From an uncultured Oscillospiraceae bacterium (GTDB lineage Bacteria > Bacillota > Clostridia > Oscillospirales > Ruminococcaceae), in assembly GCA_958427155.1 (NCBI GenBank), contig CAUABB010000048.1:1-9159 (forward strand): DNA of 9,159 nt, in the 5' to 3' direction. The translations under genes were made by a program, and so were the position numbers. Of this stretch, positions 1 to 6,783 are shown in pieces; positions within the stretch are counted from its first letter, which is position 1, and each line of letters starts with the position of its first letter. The notes beneath the pieces were generated by a model. It worked only from the letters and a program-made list of their open reading frames with translations, was not told where the DNA came from and did not search any database.

Positions 1-687
1 GTGATTTATCATTTTTTCTATGACATTGTAGTTCTGTATGGAGTGGATATCCCTGCTTTTTATTCTCCAGCCATGAATATTATTCGGGATATTTTTGCCG
101 GGCTTTTTATTTTTATTTCGGGTACAGCCTGCCGGTTTTCAAGAAGTAATTTAAAACGCGGAGTGCAGTGCTTTGCATTTGGAATGGTAATGACTTATGT
201 AACAGCGGCGGTTATGCCCGACATGCCAATTCTTTTCGGAATTCTTCATCTCCTCGGCGTTTGCATGATTCTTTTTGCTTTTATAGAAAGGTTTCTAGAT
301 AAGATTCCGCTTTGGGTAGGAATTTCGGCCTGCGTCTTCTTGTTTGGTTTAACTTGCGGAATGAAGGACGGCTTTTTGGGACTTCCTGGTGTATTTGAAC
401 TTCCTCACCTTCAGCTTTTTCGCGAAAGTGGTCTCTTTTTCCCGTTTGGTATTACGGGAGATGGTTTTGTTTCTTCCGATTATTTTCCTCTTTTACCATG
501 GATATTTGTTTTTTTAGCGGGGACGTTTTTTGGTATTCCGGTTAAATTCGGGAAGATGCCGGGCTTTTTTTACAGAAAGCATTTGCCCCCTCTTGCTTTT
601 GTGGGAAGGCATACTCTTTGGATTTATCTGCTTCATCAACCGGTGTTGATGGCAATTTGCGTAGTGGTATTCAGTTTGATTCGTTAA
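1..687 (+). CDS. DUF1624 / HGSNAT-type multi-pass membrane acyltransferase, 5'-truncated by window edge
   Basis: Predicted integral membrane protein of the DUF1624 / heparan-alpha-glucosaminide N-acetyltransferase catalytic-domain family, whose members are thought to move acyl groups across or at the membrane; the acceptor here is unknown. In the visible 228 residues I see the family's hallmarks in order: YHFFYD (3-8), FIFISGTACRFSR (36-48), GILHLLGV (80-87), DYFPLLPW (160-167) followed by FLAGTFFG (171-178), and GRHTLWIYLLHQP (202-214). About six or seven hydrophobic segments are present (roughly 29-45, 55-72, 78-96, 103-120, 163-180, 204-225). The GTG at base 1 is probably not the real start: family members normally begin about 15-25 residues earlier with a conserved LRG-containing first helix, and no ribosome binding site can be seen, so this codon most likely reads as valine. 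The gene ends in TAA at 685-687, before a shared terminator. Family assignment is confident; substrate and function are not. Confidence 0.85.
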   Translation: MIYHFFYDIVVLYGVDIPAFYSPAMNIIRDIFAGLFIFISGTACRFSRSNLKRGVQCFAFGMVMTYVTAAVMPDMPILFGILHLLGVCMILFAFIERFLDKIPLWVGISACVFLFGLTCGMKDGFLGLPGVFELPHLQLFRESGLFFPFGITGDGFVSSDYFPLLPWIFVFLAGTFFGIPVKFGKMPGFFYRKHLPPLAFVGRHTLWIYLLHQPVLMAICVVVFSLIR

Positions 688-726
688 GAGATGAAAAGGG
701 TTATCTCTAAAGATGAGACTGTTTGC

Positions 727-764
727 AAAAAAAAACACCGTCTGTTTAACAGACGGTGTTTTTT
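727..764. terminator. Strong bidirectional intrinsic terminator
   Basis: A perfect 10 bp inverted repeat (ACACCGTCTG at 735-744 and CAGACGGTGT at 750-759) closes a five-base TTTAA loop. It is flanked by nine A (727-735) on the left and six T (759-764) on the right, which extend the stem further. Read rightward it ends the DUF1624 gene with a T tract. Read leftward it ends the dehydrogenase gene, whose stop is at 785, with an even longer U run. It sits between two convergent genes, which fits a shared terminator. Confidence 0.93.
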
Positions 765-784
765 CTAATTTTTGAAACAAGAGT

Positions 785-1771
785 TCAAAGGACTTTCCAA
801 AGATCATCTTCCCCTTTTTCACGGGAAACACAACTCAATATGGAATGATGGACCATATCATCGATAGCTTGGTCAGTATAAAAAGCCATATGCGGTGTGA
901 CAACGACGTTTGGAAATCCACGCAGGATGGAAAGTTCCCGATTTTTTAATATATCCGCCTTGTGGTCAAAATAATACAACCCAAATTCATTTTCAATTAC
1001 ATCAAGACCGGCTGCGCCAATCTTTCCATTTTCCAAGTTGTTAATCAGGGCGGTGGTATCGATTAATCCTCCACGAGCTGTGTTGATTAGGATAACCCCA
1101 TCTTTCATTCTAGAAATCGCGTTTAAATTAATCAGATGCCGGGTGCTGTCCGAAAGTGGAAGATGAAGCGAGAGCATATCGCATCGCTGTAGCAGTTCCT
1201 CAAACGGGAGGTATTCGGCATATTGCTTTGCCTCTTTTGACTCTATAATATCATAGGCATATAATTTGCAGCCGAAACCGCTTAGGTTTTGCAGTACAGT
1301 TCGGCCGATTTTTCCTGTTCCAATAATTCCAACAGTGAAATTTTTAAGTTCCCGCCCCTGAATTCCAGGTAGTGTAAAATCATTGACAGATGCCCGTTCC
1401 ATAATCCTTTTGGTCTTTCGAATACACATTAACATCAGCATGACTGTGTAGTCGGCTACACAGTGGGGAGAGTAAGTTGCGTTACTGACCATGAGTCCAA
1501 ATTCTTTTGCCGCCTCCAGGTCGATGTGATCATAGCCAATGGTTCTAGTAGAGATCATCCGGACACCATTTTGCGCGAGTTTTTCAAGAAGGAGACGATC
1601 CATCCTGGTGGTAATAATACTGATAGAGGGATAGCCTTTTGCAAGATCCGCGTTTTCGATGCTGGGGGGGTCTGGGCAAAAGCCTAGTTCAACCCCATAC
1701 TGCTTGGCATATCGGGCAAAAGGTTCGGCTTCATCAAAATCGCGGTAATTGTATACAAATAATTTTGTCAT
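785..1771 (-). CDS. D-lactate dehydrogenase-type NAD-dependent 2-hydroxyacid dehydrogenase (LdhA/VanH-like)
   Basis: Cytoplasmic NAD-dependent D-2-hydroxyacid dehydrogenase, 328 residues, close to the usual 330. The likely reaction is pyruvate + NADH to D-lactate, which regenerates NAD+ in fermentation. The Rossmann motif GTGKIG is at 151-156, with an acidic residue (D174 in YAYD) after the second strand where NAD-specific enzymes have one. The catalytic set is in place: R233 in NTARGG, E262 in DVIENEF, H294 in TPHMAFY. The spacings (+29, +61 from the Arg) equal those of the Lactobacillus D-LDH triad R235/E264/H296. STRTIGYDHID (74-84) and SPHCVADYTVMLMLM (101-115) strongly resemble D-LDH and VanH. 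The start is ATG at 1771, preceded by AAAGGA. It lies 38 bases after comM with no terminator between, so it is probably co-transcribed with it. VanH itself (glycopeptide resistance) is possible by homology, but no vanA/vanX-like gene follows; the gene ends at a terminator. Exact substrate is inferred. Confidence 0.9.
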   Translation of the reverse strand: MTKLFVYNYRDFDEAEPFARYAKQYGVELGFCPDPPSIENADLAKGYPSISIITTRMDRLLLEKLAQNGVRMISTRTIGYDHIDLEAAKEFGLMVSNATYSPHCVADYTVMLMLMCIRKTKRIMERASVNDFTLPGIQGRELKNFTVGIIGTGKIGRTVLQNLSGFGCKLYAYDIIESKEAKQYAEYLPFEELLQRCDMLSLHLPLSDSTRHLINLNAISRMKDGVILINTARGGLIDTTALINNLENGKIGAAGLDVIENEFGLYYFDHKADILKNRELSILRGFPNVVVTPHMAFYTDQAIDDMVHHSILSCVSREKGEDDLWKVL

Positions 1772-1809
1772 ATAAAAGTCCTTTCAGCGAAAGAAAATTC
1801 TCTAGGGGA

Positions 1810-3336
1810 TTATTTCTGCCAGTATTTCCGGTCAAGGCTTCGGTACTGTACCGCCTCGGCAATGTGGGCGGTATCAATTTTGTCACTTCCGTCTAGATCC
1901 GCAATGGTTCTTGCAACCTTGACTACGCGGTCGTAGGCGCGTGCAGACAGGCCAAGATGTTCAAAGGCTGTTTTTAAAAAGGCAGAGGCACCGTCGGTCA
2001 TGGGACAGCATTCATGCAATTTTCCAGACGGAATCCGGGCATTGGAATAAACACCGAACTTTTCGAGACGCTCTCTCTGAAGCATTCGCGCTTTTTGCAC
2101 TCTTTTTTTAATCTCTGCCGAGGATTCAGCAGCTTTTCCAGAAGCGAGGTGTTCATACTCCACAGGCATAGCATCTACATGAAGGTCGAGCCTGTCAAGA
2201 AGAGGGCCGGAAATTTTGGAAAGATACCTGGAAACCTGCGCTTCCTTACAAATACAGTTTCGAGTGGGATGCCCATAATACCCGCAAGGGCAAGGATTCA
2301 TTGCCGCGACAATCGTTACAGAACAGGGGTAGGTAAAGCTTCCGCCGATTCGGGAAATGGTAATTTCCTGATCTTCGATAGGTTGTCGGAGAACCTCGAG
2401 AGATTGACGGGAAAATTCCGGAAGCTCATCAAGAAACAATACGCCGTTATGAGCAAGCGATACCTCGCCTGGATGAGGTGTCGATCCGCCGCCCGCCAGC
2501 CCGATGGCAGAAATGGTGTGATGAGGAGCCCGGAAGGGGCGAACCGTAATTAAAGGGGAACGCTGGCTCAACAGACCTGCTACCGAGTAAATTTTGGAGG
2601 TTTCAATCATCTCTTCAAACGACATATCAGGAAGGATAGAGGGAAGGCGTTTTGCCAGCATGCTTTTTCCTGAACCCGGAGGGCCGATCAGGAGAAGATT
2701 GTGACCACCAGCTGCTGCAATTTCCATTGCCCTACGGCCGCTTTGTTGCCCCTTTACGTCGGCAAAATCGGGAGAAAAAACTTCTTCTGCGGAGTCTGGA
2801 AGCTGAGAATGAGCTGGTTTCAGCAAATTTTTCCCTTCCAAAAAATTGATTAGCTCATTGATGTGGGAGACACCGTAAACTTTAACTTTTTCTACTACAC
2901 CGCCTTCCAGTTCGTTTTCCTTTGGAAGGAAAACCGTATTTATTCCTGATTCCTTTGCGGCAAGAACCATGGGGAGAATCCCGTCGACCGGGCGAATATC
3001 CCCGCCAAGCGAAAGTTCCCCTAAAAATGCAGCACCTGAGAGGGAAGCGGTGAGCTGTCCACTTGCAGAAAGAATTCCAAGAAGAATTGGCAGGTCATAA
3101 AGAGGGCCGCTTTTTTTGCGGTCGGCCGGTGCAAGATTAACAGTAATTCGATGGATAGGAAAGGAATATCCGCAATTTTTTAAAGCCGCGCGGACTCGAT
3201 CCCTGCTTTCCTTAACGGCAGCATCTGGCAAACCAACTATGTCAAACCCGGGAAGTCCGGGTGTAATATCTGTTTCTACACTGACTGGAAAAGCACTCAA
3301 TCCCCAAAAACCCATACTGGAAATTTTGGCGAACAT
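1810..3336 (-). CDS. comM: ComM / YifB family Mg-chelatase-like AAA+ ATPase
   Basis: 508 residues, the standard family length. An N-terminal Lon-protease-like (ChlI) fold domain (about 1-170) contains PADRKKSGPLYDLP (70-83). The AAA+ Mg-chelatase core follows (about 185-395): Walker A GPPGSGKS (218-225), RPFRAPHHTIS (266-276), Walker B VLFLDELPE (299-307), and DRLDLH (381-386) with a candidate arginine finger. A C-terminal Mg-chelatase helical domain covers about 405-505. Four cysteines in CPCGYYG...NCIC (349, 351, 361, 363) could bind a metal, as is common in this family. In Gram-negative bacteria ComM is a hexameric helicase that promotes branch migration during natural transformation; the role of Firmicute homologues is less clear. 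The start is ATG at 3336, with GAGGGGATG just upstream giving a Shine-Dalgarno about 8 bases away. It is the first gene of a predicted two-gene unit with the dehydrogenase. Family is near certain; the biological role is inferred. Confidence 0.95.
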   Translation of the reverse strand: MFAKISSMGFWGLSAFPVSVETDITPGLPGFDIVGLPDAAVKESRDRVRAALKNCGYSFPIHRITVNLAPADRKKSGPLYDLPILLGILSASGQLTASLSGAAFLGELSLGGDIRPVDGILPMVLAAKESGINTVFLPKENELEGGVVEKVKVYGVSHINELINFLEGKNLLKPAHSQLPDSAEEVFSPDFADVKGQQSGRRAMEIAAAGGHNLLLIGPPGSGKSMLAKRLPSILPDMSFEEMIETSKIYSVAGLLSQRSPLITVRPFRAPHHTISAIGLAGGGSTPHPGEVSLAHNGVLFLDELPEFSRQSLEVLRQPIEDQEITISRIGGSFTYPCSVTIVAAMNPCPCGYYGHPTRNCICKEAQVSRYLSKISGPLLDRLDLHVDAMPVEYEHLASGKAAESSAEIKKRVQKARMLQRERLEKFGVYSNARIPSGKLHECCPMTDGASAFLKTAFEHLGLSARAYDRVVKVARTIADLDGSDKIDTAHIAEAVQYRSLDRKYWQK

Positions 3337-3381
3337 AGAGACATCCCCTCTCTGCCATTTATGATTTTATACTTCGTTTTT

Positions 3382-3410
3382 ATTATACAATAGCTTTTTT
3401 ATAAGGACAA
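3382..3410 (-). promoter_or_regulatory. Sigma-A promoter for comM-dehydrogenase unit
   Basis: On the minus strand a TTGTCC -35 box (3410-3405) and a perfect TATAAT -10 box (3387-3382) are separated by exactly 17 bases. Transcription would begin near 3375, leaving a leader of about 40 bases before the comM ATG at 3336. It is the best leftward promoter in the intergenic region. Confidence 0.75.
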
Positions 3411-3547
3411 GCAGGCAACAGGGGAGAAAGACAAAAAAGAGATCCTATTTTTGTGCAGTATTATCAAATAAGGTTGAAATTATCCACTATAAACTTAAAA
3501 ATTCGATCAACAATTTATTTCCTGTTCACAATTAATTCTGTAAATTT

Positions 3548-3556
3548 TGCTATGAT
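3548..3556 (+). promoter_or_regulatory. Extended -10 promoter for the ABC/GldG-like/DUF4340 operon
   Basis: TGCTATGAT (3548-3556) matches the extended -10 form TG-N-TATAAT with one mismatch. A TTCACA (3525-3530) upstream resembles a -35 box, but the 20-base gap is too long for a standard sigma-A promoter, so this would depend mainly on the extended -10. Predicted transcription starts near 3563, giving a leader of about 64 bases before the ABC ATPase start. The TG motif and position support the call, but it is sequence-only inference. Confidence 0.5.
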
Positions 3557-3612
3557 AGGGTAGTTAAAACGCATCTCGGCGATGGCTGGGTAGCTGTTTG
3601 CAAATTGTTATC

Positions 3613-3618
3613 AGGAGG
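3613..3618 (+). promoter_or_regulatory. Consensus ribosome binding site of the ABC ATPase gene
   Basis: A perfect AGGAGG lies 8 bases before the ATG at 3627, the expected distance, and selects that start. Another ATG at 3623 lies only 4 bases from the AGGAGG and is out of frame. It opens a 14-codon reading frame ending in TAA at 3667, so it is not the start of the ATPase. Confidence 0.85.
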
Positions 3619-3626
3619 AGCAATGT

Positions 3627-4574
3627 ATGATCGAAGTATCAAATCTCGCCAAACATTATGGCAGTAAAGCGGCGCTTGACGGCATTAGTTTTACGGTCAA
3701 TGAAGGCGAAATTCTCGGCTTCCTCGGACCGAACGGCGCAGGTAAGTCGACTACAATGAATATCCTTACAGGATATCTGTCATCCACGGAAGGAACGGCG
3801 AAGGTCGGCGGCTTTGATGTTCTTGACAACCCAATAGAGGCCAAAAAGCTGATTGGTTACCTGCCGGAGAATCCGCCCCTGTATATGGATATGACGGTGA
3901 AGGATTATCTCAACTTTATTTTTGACTTAAAAAAGGTCAAACTGCCTCGTGAGGACCATATTAATGAGATCTGCCGGCAAGTTAAAATTGACCATGTTTC
4001 CCACCGGTTGATCAAAAACCTTTCTAAAGGGTATAAGCAGCGTGTCGGTATGGCACAAGCTTTGGTAGGAAATCCGAAAGTCTTGATTCTGGACGAGCCT
4101 ACCGTTGGCCTTGATCCAAAGCAGATCATTGATATCCGTAATCTGATTAAAAATCTGGAACGCAAACATACCATCATTCTGTCTTCTCACATTCTGCCGG
4201 AAGTCCAGGCAATCTGCAATCGCGTTATTGTTATCAATAACGGTAAAATCGTTGCGGATGACACGACGGAAAATCTTTCGAAAAACCTTTCGACTGACCA
4301 CCGGTTTACCATCCGGGTTGAGGGACCAGAAAATGATGTTTACCGCCTGCTTTCAACCATTCCTGTGATGAAAGAGGTCACCACGTTGGGTGAAAAGGAA
4401 CCTGGCTGCTATGATTACATTATCGAAAGCAAGCCCGATACCGATTGCCGCCGTGAAATGTTCAAGCGCCTTGCGGAACGGAATTTCCCCATTCTTGGTC
4501 TGCGCTCCAGTGAGCTGACGCTTGAGGATATCTTCCTGCAGCTGACTGATTCCAAAAGCGGAGGTGCAAAATAA
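3627..4574 (+). CDS. ABC transporter ATP-binding protein, NatA/GldA-like
   Basis: Cytoplasmic ATPase that should power the permease encoded next. It has 315 residues: a nucleotide-binding domain (about 1-220) and a C-terminal extension of about 95 residues, as in GldA/NatA/CcmA-type ATPases of ABC-2 transporters. Visible motifs are Walker A GPNGAGKST (34-42), the Q-loop region IGYLPENPPLY (76-86), a signature LSKGYKQRV (132-140), Walker B VLILDEPT (152-159), D-loop GLDP (161-164), and switch histidine H188 in SSHIL. The Q-loop has glutamate (E81) where classical ABC proteins have glutamine; YLPE is common in this subfamily, so it does not suggest loss of activity. The signature has K134 where the textbook sequence is LSGGQ. 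The start is fixed by AGGAGG at 3613-3618. Its stop codon directly abuts the permease ATG with no spacer, pointing to translational coupling. Transport direction and substrate cannot be read from the sequence; export-type is usual for ABC-2 partners. Confidence 0.95.
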   Translation: MIEVSNLAKHYGSKAALDGISFTVNEGEILGFLGPNGAGKSTTMNILTGYLSSTEGTAKVGGFDVLDNPIEAKKLIGYLPENPPLYMDMTVKDYLNFIFDLKKVKLPREDHINEICRQVKIDHVSHRLIKNLSKGYKQRVGMAQALVGNPKVLILDEPTVGLDPKQIIDIRNLIKNLERKHTIILSSHILPEVQAICNRVIVINNGKIVADDTTENLSKNLSTDHRFTIRVEGPENDVYRLLSTIPVMKEVTTLGEKEPGCYDYIIESKPDTDCRREMFKRLAERNFPILGLRSSELTLEDIFLQLTDSKSGGAK

Positions 4575-5276
4575 ATGTTAGCAATTTTCAGACGGGAATT
4601 AAACGCATATTTTTCTTCAGCGATCGGCTATGTTTTTCTGGTGGCATTTTACCTGTTTACAGCACTTCCGTTTACGGCGATGATGCTGAGCTATACCAGT
4701 GATTTGGCTGCGGTTTATAACATTACTTATTATATTTTGATGATCTTTGTACCCATTCTTACCATGAGGTTGTTCAGCGAGGAACGCAAGCAGAAGACGG
4801 ATCAGGCGCTTTTGACCGCTCCGGTAAACCTTAGCTCAATTGTTATCGGGAAATTTTTGGCTGCCTTCTGTGTTTTGGCCATTGGCATTGCTGTGATTCT
4901 TGTGTACGCTATCGTACTGGCGATTTTTGCTACCATGGAATGGGCTGTTATTTTGGGAAGCCTGTTAGGAACCCTTTTGATGGGCGCTGCGCTGATCTCG
5001 ATTGGAATGTTTATTTCAGCTTTGACAGAGAACCAGATTATCGCCTATTTGGGTGGCTTTATTTTAGGTCTTGCGTTTATGGTCTTAAATGTATTTGAGT
5101 ATATGGTGCCAGCTGGTTTTATTCGCGAGCTTTTTGGTTCTCTTGCGTTCTATGACCGTTATTATCCGTTGACAGCGGGCATTTTTAACGCGGCCGATCT
5201 GCTGTATTTTATCAGCTTTATCGTCGTGTTCAGCTTTTTGACCATGCGTGTTCTTGAAAAGAGACGCTGGGCGTAA
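4575..5276 (+). CDS. ABC-2 type permease, GldF-like
   Basis: 233-residue integral membrane protein with about six predicted helices (roughly 15-38, 50-66, 93-120, 125-150, 155-177, 206-224), the normal size and topology for an ABC-2 half-permease that would act as a dimer. The N-terminal amphipathic stretch MLAIFRRELNAYFSSAIGYVF (1-21) and the loop RLFSEERKQKTDQALLTAPV (65-84) are typical of the GldF / NosY-like branch. The SEERKQ(K/G)T loop is a known hallmark of these permeases and probably contacts the ATPase. The ATG follows the ATPase TAA with zero bases between. No clear independent Shine-Dalgarno stands in front of it: upstream is only GGAGGTG at 4560-4566, inside the end of the ATPase gene and 8 bases from the ATG, which can serve. 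The gene following starts 16 bases after its stop. Substrate unknown. Confidence 0.92.
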   Translation: MLAIFRRELNAYFSSAIGYVFLVAFYLFTALPFTAMMLSYTSDLAAVYNITYYILMIFVPILTMRLFSEERKQKTDQALLTAPVNLSSIVIGKFLAAFCVLAIGIAVILVYAIVLAIFATMEWAVILGSLLGTLLMGAALISIGMFISALTENQIIAYLGGFILGLAFMVLNVFEYMVPAGFIRELFGSLAFYDRYYPLTAGIFNAADLLYFISFIVVFSFLTMRVLEKRRWA

Positions 5277-5292
5277 GGGAGAGATGATAAAG

Positions 5293-6780
5293 ATGAAGAT
5301 AAAAATAAACAAACCGAACTTTACTCAAAAGCGTAATTTCAAATATGGAGCTGTAGCTACGGCAATTACAGTCGGCTTTGTAGCTCTGGTAGTTGTGGTA
5401 AATGTAATTGCAACCCTGCTGCTGGAAAAATACCCGCTAACGTTGGATATGACCAGCACAGGAAAGTATGAAATTTCTCAGGAATCTATCGATTATGTGC
5501 AGACTCTTGATCAGAACGTGACAATTTATGTCATGGCGGACGAGTCCTATTTTACTGACCCGAATAACACTTATAACTATCAGGTAGGACAGATTTTGAA
5601 GAAGTATGTCCAATACAACGATAAAATCGCTCTTTCTTTTATTAATCTTGAAACCAATCCAGGTTTTGCGTCTCAGTATCCTGACGAGTCCTTTGCGGCT
5701 GGGGATGTTTTCTTTGTGTCTGATCTGAGGACCCAGAAGTTCAGCTTTGACGATCTGTTTAATATTACCTACAATAGCAGTACCGGTGGCGTTTCTTCCA
5801 TTTCTTCCAAGGCGGAAGAAACCGTTACCAGCGCTCTGCTTTATGTAACAGATGCTGACCCGACCAAAGTTGTGATCACCAGCGGCCATAACGAGGATGC
5901 CGTGGGAGGACTTACCAATCTGCTACAGAAAAACGGGTTTGAACTGAGCACGGTCCAAACGCTTGGTGCGGAGATCGATTCTTCTGCCGACATTGTTGTT
6001 GTGGCTGCTCCTATGGTCGATTTCACTGAAGCGGAGATTAAAAAAATTGATGATTTTCTGGTAAACGGCGGCGCTTACGGCAAGCAGATGGTCTATATCG
6101 CGAATCCGAGCCAGCCGGAGCTTCCCAATCTGGAAGCGTTCCTGGCAGAGTGGGGAATTGGATTTGAAGACGGCGTAGCGCTTGAGACGAATTCGGATTT
6201 GATCTATTATGAAAATTCGTTTTCTATTCAGGATCCTGAAAGCATTGATCTGGAGTTTATCGGCAGAACCGATGAACTGAAATCTCAGATTTTAATGCAT
6301 AATGTACGTCCTATTATTCAGCTGTTTGAGGCGCAGAACCTCCGCAGTACTAAGGTTTTGTGTACGACCTATGACAGTGCGGTTCTCCGCCCGCTGGACG
6401 CTTCAGATGATTGGACAACCGAAGGACAGCAGACTCAAGCGTTCAACACGATTTTAGTTGGGATCAGGGAGACAGATACAACTGTTCAGTCCGAGGTTCA
6501 ATCTTCTAATGTGGTAGCGTTTGCTTCCAGCGATATGTTCGCTTCTGGTTTTGGAGATTCTGATATCTTTGGGAACAGCCAGTTTACGGTATCTCTGCTG
6601 AATCAGTTGACTGGAAAAGAAGAAAATGCGATTACGGTTACAGCGAAAGATTTGGTGCCGGTAAGTCTTGATATTAATCAGACTACAGCTATTGTTCTTG
6701 GTATTGTTTTTGTTGCGGTTCTTCCCCTCGTAATTTTGGTGAGCGGACTTGTGGTATTCTTGCGCAGGAGGAATCTGTAA
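5293..6780 (+). CDS. GldG-like ABC transporter auxiliary protein (ABC_transp_aux domain)
   Basis: Membrane-anchored protein of about 495 residues with a large extracytoplasmic domain, the expected third subunit of a GldA/GldF/GldG-type transporter. One transmembrane helix lies near each end (about 22-44 and 465-490). Between them is an ABC_transp_aux-like region that starts with LTLDMTSTGKYEIS (49-62), the recognisable GldG signature after the first helix. It then holds alternating strand/helix segments with VVITSGHNED (193-202) and DIVVVAAPMVDFTEAEI (233-249), typical of that fold. The C-terminus RRRNL is predicted cytoplasmic. Start choice: GGGAGAG (5277-5283) is 9 bases from ATG 5293. ATG 5284 (MIK...) is in frame but only 2-4 bases from the purine stretch, and GTG 5248 lies inside the permease gene, so 5293 is preferred. 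In Flavobacterium GldG is needed for gliding; in Firmicutes the role is unknown. Family call is confident, function is not. Confidence 0.88.
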   Translation: MKIKINKPNFTQKRNFKYGAVATAITVGFVALVVVVNVIATLLLEKYPLTLDMTSTGKYEISQESIDYVQTLDQNVTIYVMADESYFTDPNNTYNYQVGQILKKYVQYNDKIALSFINLETNPGFASQYPDESFAAGDVFFVSDLRTQKFSFDDLFNITYNSSTGGVSSISSKAEETVTSALLYVTDADPTKVVITSGHNEDAVGGLTNLLQKNGFELSTVQTLGAEIDSSADIVVVAAPMVDFTEAEIKKIDDFLVNGGAYGKQMVYIANPSQPELPNLEAFLAEWGIGFEDGVALETNSDLIYYENSFSIQDPESIDLEFIGRTDELKSQILMHNVRPIIQLFEAQNLRSTKVLCTTYDSAVLRPLDASDDWTTEGQQTQAFNTILVGIRETDTTVQSEVQSSNVVAFASSDMFASGFGDSDIFGNSQFTVSLLNQLTGKEENAITVTAKDLVPVSLDINQTTAIVLGIVFVAVLPLVILVSGLVVFLRRRNL

Positions 6781-6783
6781 TTT

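Noticed and set aside
1..3. GTG at base 1 as the true start of the DUF1624 gene
   Set aside because: Homologues have a further N-terminal segment before the YHFFYD motif, and no upstream sequence is available to show a ribosome binding site, so the gene is treated as cut by the window edge.
687..708. AGAGAT/ATCTCT inverted repeat just after the DUF1624 gene as a second terminator
   Set aside because: The stem is only 6 bp with a 10-base loop and is not followed by a T run; the strong terminator lies immediately downstream.
785..1771. Dehydrogenase as VanH in a glycopeptide-resistance cluster
   Set aside because: The protein resembles VanH, but no D-Ala-D-Lac ligase, VanX or VanRS-like gene lies beside it; the neighbours are comM and a terminator. 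A fermentative D-lactate dehydrogenase explains it more simply.
2014..2553. Long open frame on the plus strand opposite comM
   Set aside because: It lies wholly antisense to a clear full-length ComM gene, and its translation shows no recognisable domain.
3480..3488. DnaA-box-like TTATCCACT as part of a replication origin
   Set aside because: It is a single near-match (8 of 9) with no cluster of further boxes, no AT-rich unwinding repeats and no replication genes nearby.
3852..3884. Glutamate in place of the Q-loop glutamine in the ABC ATPase as a sign of inactivity
   Set aside because: The YLPE form is common in the NatA/GldA-like subfamily, and Walker A, Walker B, signature and switch histidine are all intact.
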